Below are positions 18,413 through 27,752 of a stretch of DNA of 64,000 bases, in pieces. The notes under the pieces are model-generated. The model was not told where the DNA came from. It saw only the letters and a list, made by a program, of their open reading frames with translations, and did no database searches. Positions within the stretch are counted from its first letter, which is position 1. Every line of letters begins with the position of its first letter. The DNA is from Chitinophaga agrisoli (lineage in GTDB: Bacteria; Bacteroidota; Bacteroidia; Chitinophagales; Chitinophagaceae): contig NZ_VUOC01000002.1 in assembly GCF_008386695.1 (NCBI RefSeq), positions 674,481-738,480 of the forward strand, read 5' to 3'. A program made the position numbers and the translations under genes.

Positions 18413-18709
18413 ATGCAAACTAAAAAACAAGATCAGCAGCAGGGTGAACAGCGCCCCAACGAAGATCCGCTGCAACAAAAAAACGAAGAATCACAACAAA
18501 ATGGTAACGAAAATGAAGGGGAAGAGGAAGAAGATGTAGAGGAGGAAGAGGGAGCTGAGGACGAAGAAGGTACTGAGGAGGAAGAAGGTGTTGAGGATGA
18601 CGAGCCTGTGTTGGATGAGGAAGACCTGGAAGAAAACGATTTAACGGACGATCAGGCGGACAACATAGAATGGGACCCCAAAAAAAGCAAAGACCAGCAG
18701 GGCCAGTAA
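18413..18709 (+). CDS. Highly acidic low-complexity protein
   Basis: 98 residues, dominated by Glu/Asp in the middle (about residues 35-85) with Gln-rich ends. It is predicted to be disordered, without signal peptide or helices. No family recognised. Such polyacidic proteins can act as chaperone-like or DNA-mimic partners, but nothing here decides this. The reading is supported by the uninterrupted frame and an ATG directly after the 33-aa gene. Confidence 0.55.
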   Translation: MQTKKQDQQQGEQRPNEDPLQQKNEESQQNGNENEGEEEEDVEEEEGAEDEEGTEEEEGVEDDEPVLDEEDLEENDLTDDQADNIEWDPKKSKDQQGQ

Positions 18710-18751
18710 GCACAACTGATCACCGCAATTGCCCCAGGGTATTCAATTTTA

Positions 18752-18799
18752 GCCCGTATGGAAGATAGCAAAACTGTAGACACTGTCTACCATACGGGC
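18752..18799. terminator. Inverted repeat / terminator-like hairpin
   Basis: GCCCGTATGG (18752-18761) pairs with CCATACGGGC (18790-18799). The loop holds a second palindrome, GTAGAC-ACT-GTCTAC (18776-18790). Followed by CAAAAATC rather than a T-run on the + strand. It may stop or stabilise the transcript of the acidic-protein gene. Confidence 0.45.
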
Positions 18800-18981
18800 C
18801 AAAAATCCACACAGCTAAAACCCCACTTCTTCGCTCCTATTCCGCGCCCCACCTGCAATACAGTGAATTACACCATATTAAGGATTAAATACTTCGTCAC
18901 TTTGTTGCTTTATAAAAAGTGCAGGGTTTTAGCATGATTAGCAACTGTAGGAACATCACTCACCCAAAAACTTTGTCAGTC

Positions 18982-19197
18982 ATGAAAAATCATCTTACCG
19001 TGTTAGGTCTGTCCATCGCGCTTTGCACCTTCGTGATCGCCCAGGCGAATGTAAAGCACAACGTAGCTCCCACCGGCGAAGTGCCTGGCTATTACCAGGA
19101 TCAGCAGGATACTACGATGAAGAAGAAGAAAGATAAGATGCACAAAAAAGACTGGAAGAAAAAAGATAGTACAAGAACTGATACAACACGTTACTGA
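18982..19197 (+). CDS. Small secreted lysine-rich protein
   Basis: 71 residues from ATG 18982 (MKNHLTVLGLSIALCTFVIAQA is a good signal peptide; longer upstream frame has none). The mature peptide is short and basic: GYYQDQQDTTMKKKKDKMHKK, ending in a Thr/Asp-rich tail. Similar tiny exported proteins with Lys-rich tails occur in Bacteroidota; function unknown. A good terminator follows. Confidence 0.55.
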   Translation: MKNHLTVLGLSIALCTFVIAQANVKHNVAPTGEVPGYYQDQQDTTMKKKKDKMHKKDWKKKDSTRTDTTRY

Positions 19198-19224
19198 GGG
19201 AAACGTAAACGCTGTATGTAGCAG

Positions 19225-19249
19225 AGGGTGTGCCGGACCGGCACACCCT
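19225..19249 (+). terminator. Rho-independent terminator
   Basis: An 11-bp stem AGGGTGTGCCG / CGGCACACCCT with a GAC loop, followed by TTTTT. It ends the small-gene group and insulates the glycosylation cluster downstream. Confidence 0.85.
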
Positions 19250-19255
19250 TTTTTA

Positions 19256-19542
19256 TTGCAATCCTAACGTTGCGTTGTGGTAGCTTATCCGCAGTGAGTA
19301 ATTAATTCATCAACATTTGCATACGGCCCATCCCATATCACCATTTATCACAACGCTATTGAAACCCGCTACCTGAGCCTGTTACGAAGAGACAAGTGTT
19401 GCTGTTATTCTACACTTCTATGCATGGCATGCAGACTCCGGTAAAGCGGTTTGGTTCCATTCTTGAAGTGATGCCAGTAAACAGCTGTGGCAATAATGAT
19501 TGACCCTGCACGAGCAATTCATCACTTAACCAGCATTGTATT
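19256..19542. other. Intergenic leader of the heptose/carbamoyl cluster
   Basis: The gap from the small secreted protein to the GT4 gene is about 345 bases, including the terminator. No ORF, tRNA or clear TAnnTTTG promoter was found. It must hold the promoter of the cluster; a long leader is possible. Confidence 0.35.
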
Positions 19543-20811
19543 ATGAGAACGAGAATAGCATTCATCAGCGACCATGCTTCCCCTATTGCCGCGCTGGGCG
19601 GCGTTGACAGCGGAGGGCAAAATGTATACGTAGGCGAGCTCGCCTATCAGCTTACCAAAAAAGGATATGCCGTTGACATCTTCACGCGTTGGGAACATCC
19701 CCAGTTGCCCCAGCGCGTACAATGGCGCAAAGATGTACGTGTGATACACATTGAAGCCGGTCCTGTAGCCTGTTTGCCAAAGGAGCAGCTACTACCGTAT
19801 ATGGCAACATTTCGCGATAACATGCTGGCATTTATGCGGGAAGAAGGAACTACTTACGAGCTGATACATGCAAATTTCTTTATGTCAGCGCTGGTAGCCA
19901 TGGAGATAAAAGCCTTACTGCACATACCTTTTGTTGTCACCTTCCACGCATTAGGTCATATCCGCCGCCTGCACCAGGGCGAGCAGGATAAGTTCCCCCC
20001 GGAACGGCTGGATATAGAGCAAATGGCCATTCATCAGGCAGATTATGTAATAGCCGAATGTCCCCAGGACCGCGAAGACCTGATCCAATACTACCAGGCG
20101 CCGCCGGATAAGATCCGCGTGATCCCCTGCGGGGTAAACCCGGAAGAGATGTATGCGGTTGATAAACGCCTGGCGCGTATGCAGCTGAAGCTGCCGCAGG
20201 ATGATGTAATACTATTACAACTCGGCAGGATGGTGCCCCGCAAAGGCGTAGACAACGTGATCCAGGCATTGCCTAAACTTAGATACACCGGAGCGCGCAT
20301 ACGCCTGATCATTGTAGGCGGCGAAACAGAAGTATGCGAACAGGGCTTTAACCCAGAAATAGCAAGATTAAAACAGTTGGCCAAAGACCTGGGCGTACAG
20401 GCCGCCGTAACATTTGCAGGCCGTAAGGGCCGGGAAGAGCTTAAGTTCTTTTATGCCGCCGCAGACATTTTTATCACAACGCCCTGGTATGAGCCATTTG
20501 GTATTACGCCCTTGGAAGCCATGGCATGTGGTACGCCGGTGATAGGCGCTGATGTAGGCGGTATCAAATACAGCGTAAAACATGGCAAAACCGGGCTGTT
20601 GGTGCCGCCCCGGGATCCTGCAGCGCTGGCCGGCGCTGTTAACGATCTGCTGCAACGCAGGTCTGTACTGGAAGAGATGGGCAATAATGCCGTAAAACGA
20701 GTAGCCACGCTTTTTACCTGGCAACGGGTAGCACAACTGATGAACAAACTGTATGAACAGGCCATCAGCGAAAGCGCCATTACAGCCGGTGGAATTACCC
20801 ACCAGGCATAA
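19543..20811 (+). CDS. Glycosyltransferase family 4 (sucrose-synthase/MshA-like)
   Basis: 422 residues, GT-B fold. N-terminal GGVDSGGQNVYVGELAYQL is the nucleotide-sugar binding loop of the sucrose-phosphate synthase/MshA branch. The C-terminal half has LGRMVPRKGVDNVIQAL and the E-x7-E motif PWYEPFGITPLEAMACG. It is a retaining transferase. It starts a four-gene run (gap 14 bases to the next gene) that makes and uses an activated heptose, so the donor might be that heptose; this is inferred. Confidence 0.88.
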   Translation: MRTRIAFISDHASPIAALGGVDSGGQNVYVGELAYQLTKKGYAVDIFTRWEHPQLPQRVQWRKDVRVIHIEAGPVACLPKEQLLPYMATFRDNMLAFMREEGTTYELIHANFFMSALVAMEIKALLHIPFVVTFHALGHIRRLHQGEQDKFPPERLDIEQMAIHQADYVIAECPQDREDLIQYYQAPPDKIRVIPCGVNPEEMYAVDKRLARMQLKLPQDDVILLQLGRMVPRKGVDNVIQALPKLRYTGARIRLIIVGGETEVCEQGFNPEIARLKQLAKDLGVQAAVTFAGRKGREELKFFYAAADIFITTPWYEPFGITPLEAMACGTPVIGADVGGIKYSVKHGKTGLLVPPRDPAALAGAVNDLLQRRSVLEEMGNNAVKRVATLFTWQRVAQLMNKLYEQAISESAITAGGITHQA

Positions 20812-20825
20812 CCTAATCCAGCACC

Positions 20826-21401
20826 ATGAAAAAAGCAGTATTCATAGATAAGGATGGTACGCTCATTAAAGATGTGCCGTATAATGCAGACCCATTAAAA
20901 ATAGAGCTGGAGACAGGTGCAATAGAAGCGCTGCAACAGCTGCAGGCACGCGGTTACGCATTGATCGTGGTATCTAACCAGTCTGGTATTGCCCATGGCT
21001 ATTTTGACGATGTAGCAATGGAGGCGGTGATCGCGCACATCACCAGTATGTTACGCTGGCGGGGAGTACAGCTGGATGGGTTCTTCTACTGTCCCCATCA
21101 CCCGGAAGGCGTAATAAACGAGTATGCCATACACTGCAGCTGCCGCAAGCCCATGCCCGGCATGTTGTTGCAGGCTGCCAGAGAGATGGACCTTAACCTG
21201 GAGCAATCCTGGATGATAGGCGACATCCTGCATGATGTGGAGGCGGGCAACCGTGCCGGCTGCCGGACAGTACTGCTGGACAACGGACATGAAACAGAAT
21301 GGCTCATCAACCCTTACAGGAAACCATCTTTCGTGGCAGATGACCTGCTGGCGGCAGCAGCATTGATCTTAAAAAATGAAGCATTGATCATGTACAACTA
21401 A
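20826..21401 (+). CDS. gmhB: D-glycero-D-manno-heptose 1,7-bisphosphate 7-phosphatase (GmhB)
   Basis: 191 residues, HAD-IIIA phosphatase. Catalytic Asp8 and Asp10 in FIDKDGTL, then VVSNQSGIA, a zinc site formed by Cys89, His91, Cys104 and Cys106 (FYCPHHPEG ... HCSCRKP), and MIGDILHDVEAGNRAG. GmhB removes the 7-phosphate from heptose 1,7-bisphosphate, the step between the HldE kinase and adenylyltransferase. The next gene is hldE. Confidence 0.92.
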   Translation: MKKAVFIDKDGTLIKDVPYNADPLKIELETGAIEALQQLQARGYALIVVSNQSGIAHGYFDDVAMEAVIAHITSMLRWRGVQLDGFFYCPHHPEGVINEYAIHCSCRKPMPGMLLQAAREMDLNLEQSWMIGDILHDVEAGNRAGCRTVLLDNGHETEWLINPYRKPSFVADDLLAAAALILKNEALIMYN

Positions 21402-21434
21402 GCGTATTATCCAATGCTAGTAAAAAAAGGAACC

Positions 21435-22904
21435 ATGTATAAAGAGTTAATTGCCCAATTCCCGCAGCCTGCCGTACTGGTGATAGGCGATCTGATGCTG
21501 GACGTATACCTGAAAGGCGCCAGCACCCGGCTCACGCCGGAAGCGCCGGTCCCGGTGGTGGATATTGAAACACGCACCACGGTACTGGGCGGCGGCGCAA
21601 ACACCGCCATAAACGTGAAATACCTGGGCGCACAGGTAAGTTTTTGCAGCGTAAGCGGACAGGACGAAGAGGGCGTAAAAGCCAGAACACTACTGGACGT
21701 AGCAGGCATCAACAGCCGTATAATAACCTGTCCGCAACGCAGCACTATCGTAAAAACCAGGGTCACCGCCGGCCATCAACTGCTGACCCGTTATGACAGC
21801 GGCACAGAAACAGCAATAGACCGGGATACCGAGGAGGCTTTTATCCGCCTGTTGCAACAGGAGTTTGTGCGCCATGACGCTATTATTATCGCAGACTATA
21901 ACAAAGGGCTATTAACACCTGCGGTGGTAGCCGCCTTGCGGACATTAAACCTGCAACAGAAAAAATTCATTGCGGTAGACTCCAAACGGCTGGAATGTTT
22001 CAAATCCCTCTCCCCTTCCCTGGTAAAACCCAACTACCAGGAAGCGGTTAATTTACTGGGATTACCTGTGCAGGCACATTGCCGTGCACAGCAGATCAAT
22101 AACATGGGCGCAGATATTGCCACCCGTACCGGCGCCGCCGTAACGGCAGTAACGCTGGACGAAGAAGGTGCAGTGATCTTCGACGGCCAGGAACCGGTTT
22201 ATTGCTGTGGCGCACACCCCGTAATATCGCCCAATGTATCCGGCGCGGGGGATGCCTACATCAGCGCATTTACGCTGGCCAGCCTGGCCGGCGCAGACCT
22301 GGCCGCCGCGGCAGAACTGGCGGCTACCGCCGCCGGAGTGGCCATCAGCAAACAGGAAACAGCTTATTGCAGCTGGCAGGAGCTGAATGCTTCCTTATCC
22401 GTCAATGATAAGTACATTACAGATCTGGCACAACTGCAGCATATCAGCAACATGTATAAGGCACAGGGTAAAAAGCTGGTGTTCACCAACGGCTGCTTTG
22501 ATATTCTGCACAGCGGACATGTGAACTACCTGGGCCGCGCGCGGCAGCTGGGCCATATCCTCATGGTGGGCATCAATACAGATGAAAGCATCCGCAGGTT
22601 AAAGGGCAACGACCGCCCCATCAACAGCCTGCATGACCGGATGGAAGTGCTGGCAGCATTGGGCGCCGTAAACCATATCATTCCCTTTGGCAGCGAACAG
22701 GATGATACGCCTGCGCCGTTGATAGCGGCTATACAGCCGCATATCTTTGCCAAAGGCGGTGATTACACCAAAGATGCATTGCCTGAAGCCGGGCTTGTAG
22801 AGCAACTGGGCGGAGAAGTGATATTACTGCCACTGTTGCCGGGCCGCTCCACCTCCATGATCATCCGGCGGATCCATACCACGCCTGTGCTGAAATTAGC
22901 GTAG
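21435..22904 (+). CDS. hldE: Bifunctional heptose-7-phosphate kinase / heptose-1-phosphate adenylyltransferase
   Basis: 489 residues from ATG 21435, chosen over ATG 21414 because AAAAAAGGA sits in ribosome-binding position. The N-terminal PfkB kinase (to about 310) has VIGDLMLDVY, LGGGANTAINV and the catalytic NVSGAGDAY (residues 270-273 GAGD). The C-terminal nucleotidyltransferase (about 340-489) has FTNGCFDILHSGHV with the HxGH motif at 359-362. Together with GmhB it makes ADP-D-glycero-beta-D-manno-heptose. No GmhA isomerase or HldD epimerase is in the window. Confidence 0.94.
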   Translation: MYKELIAQFPQPAVLVIGDLMLDVYLKGASTRLTPEAPVPVVDIETRTTVLGGGANTAINVKYLGAQVSFCSVSGQDEEGVKARTLLDVAGINSRIITCPQRSTIVKTRVTAGHQLLTRYDSGTETAIDRDTEEAFIRLLQQEFVRHDAIIIADYNKGLLTPAVVAALRTLNLQQKKFIAVDSKRLECFKSLSPSLVKPNYQEAVNLLGLPVQAHCRAQQINNMGADIATRTGAAVTAVTLDEEGAVIFDGQEPVYCCGAHPVISPNVSGAGDAYISAFTLASLAGADLAAAAELAATAAGVAISKQETAYCSWQELNASLSVNDKYITDLAQLQHISNMYKAQGKKLVFTNGCFDILHSGHVNYLGRARQLGHILMVGINTDESIRRLKGNDRPINSLHDRMEVLAALGAVNHIIPFGSEQDDTPAPLIAAIQPHIFAKGGDYTKDALPEAGLVEQLGGEVILLPLLPGRSTSMIIRRIHTTPVLKLA

Positions 22905-22964
22905 CTTTACAGGACTTCCTGTTTTCCGCATCTATGCCACATTATATCTGATACCGTCTTTAAC

Positions 22965-24050
22965 ATGCAGCGCATACTTTGCATACGCCTGGATAATATG
23001 GGAGACCTTATTATGAGCTCTCCAGCTATAGAGGCGCTAAAAACCACTTTCCAGAGCCATATTACCGTGCTTACCTCCACCATGGGGGCAGTAGTAGCTC
23101 CTTCTATACCCGCCATTGACGATACTATCATCTTTGACGCGCCCTGGGTGAAAAGTCAGCTGCCAGACCCAGCCAGCTCCTTTAATGAAATTGTGCAGCA
23201 GCTGCGGGAGGGCCGCTATGACGCTGCTGTGGTATTTACCGTGTACAGTCAAAACCCTTTGCCGGCTGTAATGCTGGCTTACCTGGCCGGCATTCCCATG
23301 CGCCTGGCTTACTGTCGCGAAAATCCGTATCACCTGCTAACGCACTGGGCGCCGGAGCGGGAGCCATATACGCACATCCATCACCAGGTACAGCGGGACC
23401 TTAACCTGGTGGCCCATATCGGCGCAAAAACTGATAATGAAAAGTTACAACTGGAAGTAAAGGATGAGCAGTGGCCGGAAATAATGCGGAAGATCGAACA
23501 TTGCGGGATTGATACCAGCCGGCCCTGGGCGGTAATGCATACTGGCGTAAGCGACTTTAAACGGCAGTACCCGGTACAGAAATGGATAGAAGCCGGTAAG
23601 GCCATCATCGCCAAAACAAAGCTGCAATTGCTGCTGACCGGTACATCGGAAGAGCGGGCGCAAAACCTCCGTATCCGGCATGGAATAGGGGTTGATGCCG
23701 GCGCCTGTGTAGCCGCGGGACTGTTCTCATTAACAGAGTTCATTGTGCTGATAAAACATGCCTCCCTGGTAATATCCGTAAATACCAGTACCGTACATAT
23801 TGCTGCCGCTACAAACACCCCGGTAGTGGTACTGTATGCGCTCACCAATCCGCAGCACACACCCTGGAAAGTGCCCTGCAGTGTGCTGTATTTCGATGTG
23901 CCGCAACACCTGCAAAGTAAGAATGAAGTGATCCGGTATGTATATGAGCAATACGATAAACAGCACCTCCCGCCAGCTACTACAGAGAATATTGTAACCG
24001 CGGTCAGCGGGCTGCTGGAGGAAAGACTGGAAAAGAACAGGCCGGCATAG
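22965..24050 (+). CDS. Glycosyltransferase family 9 (heptosyltransferase-like)
   Basis: 361 residues, GT-B. The family-9 opening RILCIRLDNMGDLIMSSPAI, then AVMHTGVSDFKRQYPVQKWI and LVISVNTSTVHIAAATNTPVVVL, are typical of heptosyltransferases that take ADP-heptose. Last gene of the rightward run; it converges with the GT2 gene, only two bases between the stops. Directly after hldE, it most likely adds the heptose to an acceptor. Confidence 0.88.
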   Translation: MQRILCIRLDNMGDLIMSSPAIEALKTTFQSHITVLTSTMGAVVAPSIPAIDDTIIFDAPWVKSQLPDPASSFNEIVQQLREGRYDAAVVFTVYSQNPLPAVMLAYLAGIPMRLAYCRENPYHLLTHWAPEREPYTHIHHQVQRDLNLVAHIGAKTDNEKLQLEVKDEQWPEIMRKIEHCGIDTSRPWAVMHTGVSDFKRQYPVQKWIEAGKAIIAKTKLQLLLTGTSEERAQNLRIRHGIGVDAGACVAAGLFSLTEFIVLIKHASLVISVNTSTVHIAAATNTPVVVLYALTNPQHTPWKVPCSVLYFDVPQHLQSKNEVIRYVYEQYDKQHLPPATTENIVTAVSGLLEERLEKNRPA

Positions 24051-24052
24051 TC

Positions 24053-25024
24053 TTACCAATAGAGCACCTTGTACCGCCACGCCCCATATAGGTTCCAGTA
24101 CACAGACAAAAAGGGGATCAATACAGACGTTATGATCATTTCTACTACATGTGGCCAGGCGCGCGAAGTATGCGCCAGGCGCCGGCGGATAAACGCCGTT
24201 AGTAATATCATCCATCCCAGCAGCGCCAGCAGGGCAACGCTTCCGGCCCCAGACAACAGCGCTCCCAACATCACCAGGCAAAATATGATCATACCATAGT
24301 ATTCCCAGAGCGGCCGGGGATGTATCCACTTACGATATAATTTTGGAAACTTCTTATACAACAATGCATTAAACATGGCCTTTCTTTGTTCACGCAGGCT
24401 TACGCCCCAACCGGCAGCCCTTACCGGATGCACAACTATGGCGTCCGGTAAATGCCGGATAGGAATATTCTGCTGCAGCAAACGGAACTCCAGGTCGCTA
24501 TCCTCCCGCCAGGCCATCTCAAAACGTTCGTCAAAACCGCCTGTCTGTTCCAGGGCCTCGCGGGTACATACGCAATTAGCGGTAATAAAACGGGCTGTTT
24601 CCAGCTGCGCTGTGTTCCATTCATAGTCAGTAGGCGCAGGCGGTAAAGGCACGATTAAACGCCCCGTAAAGGCCATTAACGGCTCTCCTGCCCAGGCCTC
24701 CCATATTTGCTGCAGCCAAAATGGGTCCGGACGGGTATCATCGTCTGTGAATGCAACAAGTGGCCCCTTCGCCAGCTTCCAACCGGCATTACGGGCCGCC
24801 GCCGGGCCTTTTTTAGCATCCAGGGGCATATAGACGATATCCAGCAGACTAGTATGCTTCCAGGATACCACTACCTGTTTGGTAAGCAGGTCCGGGCCAT
24901 CACTGACAACGATCACTTCAAAGGCATCACGGTCAAAATGCTGCTGCGCCAGGGTCTTCAGGCATTCCGTCAGCAGAGCGGGCCGGCAATACGTAGGAAT
25001 AATAACGGAGATCTTCTTTCCCAT
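24053..25024 (-). CDS. Membrane-anchored glycosyltransferase family 2
   Basis: 323 residues. GT-A fold with KKISVIIPTYCRPALL, VVSDGPD, the metal-binding AFTDDDTRPDPFW, and WREDSDLEFRL (ED motif). The last 80 residues hold two or three hydrophobic helices (YYGMIIFCLVMLGALL, LLALLGWMILLTAFI), so it sits at the inner membrane. Its start lies 11 bases after the carbamoyltransferase stop; the two are an operon. Confidence 0.88.
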   Translation of the reverse strand: MGKKISVIIPTYCRPALLTECLKTLAQQHFDRDAFEVIVVSDGPDLLTKQVVVSWKHTSLLDIVYMPLDAKKGPAAARNAGWKLAKGPLVAFTDDDTRPDPFWLQQIWEAWAGEPLMAFTGRLIVPLPPAPTDYEWNTAQLETARFITANCVCTREALEQTGGFDERFEMAWREDSDLEFRLLQQNIPIRHLPDAIVVHPVRAAGWGVSLREQRKAMFNALLYKKFPKLYRKWIHPRPLWEYYGMIIFCLVMLGALLSGAGSVALLALLGWMILLTAFIRRRLAHTSRAWPHVVEMIITSVLIPFLSVYWNLYGAWRYKVLYW

Positions 25025-25035
25025 GCGATAATTGT

Positions 25036-26769
25036 TTAATGGTTACCCCTGTTCTTCTCTACCAGGAAGCTGCCGATCACCAGCGCATCAAAAGGCGATG
25101 ACCAGAAACATTCAATGGCGTCGCGGGGCGTGCATACGATGGGCTTCCCCAACGTGTTGAACGAGGTATTGATGAGCACCGGTACGCCGGTGCGCTGTTT
25201 AAATGCATGCAACAGATCGTAATAACGCGGGTGCTGGCGGCGGTTCACCGTCTGGATCCGGGCGGTGCCATCTACATGGCACACGGCGGGTATCTTATCC
25301 CGTTTATCCTGTTTCACTTTATATACAAAGAGCATGAACGGTGAATAATCAGCCTGCTCAAACCATTCCGCCGCGTCTTCTTCCATGACCACAGGCGCCA
25401 CCGGGCGAAAGTCCTCCCGGTCCTTTACCTCATTAAGCCTTGCCTGCATCTGCGGGGATATGGGAGACGCCAGGATGGAGCGGCTGCCCAGCGCACGGGG
25501 CCCAAACTCCATACGGCCCTGGAACCAGCCAATGATCTTATCCTGCGCAAGCAGATCCGCTGTTTCCGCAGCTACATCCGTCATACGGCGGTAAGGCGTT
25601 TTTGTCCAGTCCAGGAAGCGGGTGATCTCTTCATCATTGTAATCCGGTCCCCAGTAGGCATGCTCCATATAAAAGCTGCGCTGCTGTGACGGGCGTTGCT
25701 GCGCATCTATCCACATGGCTGCGCCCAGGGCGGTGCCTGCATCGCCGGCAGCCGGTTGTATCCATATGTTTTTAAAGATCCCCGCATCGCGGATGGCGGC
25801 ATTGAGCACGCAATTCAACGCCACCCCGCCGGCAAAACAAAGGTTCTCTGCCTGTGTTTGCTGCTGTAGCCATGCAGCCAGCTGCAATACCTTTTCCTGC
25901 AATACTACCTGCAGTGATTGCGCAATATTGAAGTGATGACCGGTGAACTCGCTGCCCCGCTCACGCGCAGGCCCAAAGCGCTCTACAAAGCGCTCATCGC
26001 TGATGGTATAGTGGCCGGCATCCTGCAAACATATCATCTCCCGGAAATCATCTGCAAACACAGGTTTGCCATAAGACGCCAGCGCCATTACCTTATACTC
26101 GTCAGATGAATGCAGAAAGCCCAGGTAACTGGTTACCTGTTCATATAGCAGGCCCAGGGAATGCGGCATATCTACCTGGCTAATGCGTTGCATATCGTTA
26201 CCATTACCCAGGCTAAAGGTGGTGGTAGCTTTTTCTCCGCGTCCGTCTATAGTAAGCACAGCGGCATTTTCATAAGGAGAAGGCAGAAAAGCGCTGGCAG
26301 CATGACAAAGATGGTGCTCCACAAAATGCCACTGCTCTTTTTCCAGCACCGCGCCTTTAAACCGCTGCTGCAGGTGATGGGGATAACCATCTACCAGCTG
26401 GCCAGGCGCATTTACGATGGAAGAAAGGAACAGCGGGTCCCAAGGCGACATCCACTTCTCCGGCATCTTACGTGCAGATGGCTCCAGCGGCAGCGTAATA
26501 TCCTCTTTGCCCTGGTAACCATTGCCCAGCAGGATATACGGATCAAAAGAATAAGCAACATGGTCCACATCCTTCAGATGGATACCAGCTGTCTGTAGAC
26601 AATAATCAATAGCATGAAAAGGCAATTCATATGCAGAGAAAGGTACCGGCCTTTTGCCGTGCTTGATATGTGTGAAGCGTTCATCCTCCACAGCCGCAAT
26701 TAACTGCCCGTCTTTCATTAAACAGGCTGCAGAGTCATGGAAAGCGGCATTGATCCCCAGCGTATACAT
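25036..26769 (-). CDS. Carbamoyltransferase (NodU/CmcH/TobZ family)
   Basis: 577 residues, full length. Start MYTLGINAAFHDSAACL with AVEDERFTHIKHG, then the Kae1-like HHLCHAASAF metal site, FAGGVALNCVLNAAI, and a C-terminal carbamoyltransferase domain (FRPVAPVVMEEDA, VLINTSFNTLGKPIVCTP). The family transfers carbamoyl from carbamoyl phosphate, via carbamoyl-AMP, to hydroxyl groups of sugars or antibiotics. In this cluster the acceptor is probably a sugar of the heptose-containing product; this is context inference. Confidence 0.92.
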   Translation of the reverse strand: MYTLGINAAFHDSAACLMKDGQLIAAVEDERFTHIKHGKRPVPFSAYELPFHAIDYCLQTAGIHLKDVDHVAYSFDPYILLGNGYQGKEDITLPLEPSARKMPEKWMSPWDPLFLSSIVNAPGQLVDGYPHHLQQRFKGAVLEKEQWHFVEHHLCHAASAFLPSPYENAAVLTIDGRGEKATTTFSLGNGNDMQRISQVDMPHSLGLLYEQVTSYLGFLHSSDEYKVMALASYGKPVFADDFREMICLQDAGHYTISDERFVERFGPARERGSEFTGHHFNIAQSLQVVLQEKVLQLAAWLQQQTQAENLCFAGGVALNCVLNAAIRDAGIFKNIWIQPAAGDAGTALGAAMWIDAQQRPSQQRSFYMEHAYWGPDYNDEEITRFLDWTKTPYRRMTDVAAETADLLAQDKIIGWFQGRMEFGPRALGSRSILASPISPQMQARLNEVKDREDFRPVAPVVMEEDAAEWFEQADYSPFMLFVYKVKQDKRDKIPAVCHVDGTARIQTVNRRQHPRYYDLLHAFKQRTGVPVLINTSFNTLGKPIVCTPRDAIECFWSSPFDALVIGSFLVEKNRGNH

Positions 26770-26868
26770 AAGCGATGTTTTTTATTAAGCTGACACATAA
26801 ATTGTTCCAGTACGATGGCCGCTTGTGCCCATCTGTGGCCGCGCCCGCCGGAATAGCGCTTAAAAACA

Positions 26869-26899
26869 AAAGCGCTGCACGACTGTAGTGCAACGCTTT
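26869..26899 (-). terminator. Terminator of the DUF4136-like lipoprotein gene
   Basis: AAAGCG-x-TGCAC (26869-26880) pairs with GTGCA-x-CGCTTT (26888-26899), one internal mismatch. Read leftwards it is followed by TTTTGTTTTTAA. Confidence 0.75.
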
Positions 26900-26932
26900 A
26901 TGCTGATTATATGGAGGTTAAAAATACCAGGA

Positions 26933-27580
26933 TCATTTTTGCAGCAGTCCATCCCTGATCATCTGCGCTACCAGCTTTTGCGGATATTCCTGCACAAACT
27001 GATCGATGCCGGACGGATTCACCGTTTCCGATTGTGCGGACCACAGCAGTTTCTCGTCACTGGCATCATACAGGTTGGCCTCCAGGAAATAAGTACGGTC
27101 TGTTACATAATAGCCGGGATCATAGACCATAGGATACCAGTGCGTGTAATAAGCATAGAATCCCCGGTACCAGCCGTAGGTTGGCACCGGCGCATAACCC
27201 AGGTTACCGCGTACGTAACGGGTCTCGCTGTGCTTATCCAGCAGGGACACACTAAGGATGGTCTGTGCGCCTGTAGCCTTGATCTTCTGCACCATCTCCT
27301 CACGGTTAGGCATCTTTTCCTGGAAACGGGGCGCCAGGTAATCCGTGCTTTTATAGGCCTTGATATCCCGCAGGCTGGCCTGTGCGGCCATCGCGTTCTC
27401 CAGTTTGGTGCGCACTTCCATATTCCTGACAAGGGCGGCAATGAATACGCTCTTATAGTCCCTGGCGGCAGCCGGGATCTCCGGATTCTTCCAGGAACCG
27501 GTAATACGGGTGGAACCAGTACAGGAAAAAAGCATTATTCCCGCTATCAGCAGTATGATCCAATGGGTGATCTTTCTCAT
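26933..27580 (-). CDS. Lipoprotein, DUF4136-like
   Basis: 215 residues. Lipoprotein signal WIILLIAGIMLFSC with lipid Cys20. The mature part has ITGSWKNPEI (a DUF4136-type opening), a Tyr/Trp-rich middle (PTYGWYRGFYAYYTHWYP) and a C-terminal helix (DQFVQEYPQKLVAQMIRDGLL). Probably an envelope protein of the periplasm or outer membrane. Function unknown. Confidence 0.65.
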   Translation of the reverse strand: MRKITHWIILLIAGIMLFSCTGSTRITGSWKNPEIPAAARDYKSVFIAALVRNMEVRTKLENAMAAQASLRDIKAYKSTDYLAPRFQEKMPNREEMVQKIKATGAQTILSVSLLDKHSETRYVRGNLGYAPVPTYGWYRGFYAYYTHWYPMVYDPGYYVTDRTYFLEANLYDASDEKLLWSAQSETVNPSGIDQFVQEYPQKLVAQMIRDGLLQK

Positions 27581-27752
27581 AATGATGTTCGCATTTATTA
27601 TACAGGGAGGGCTTCCGCTTGAGGTATAGTAATACTATAACATAAGACCACAGGAAATGTTTACAATACCACTAAAATGGGATATAAACACTTTATGCTT
27701 TTTTGTTATTTTGATTCATAACTATTCCAATATCCTTTAACCGTTTACACCT

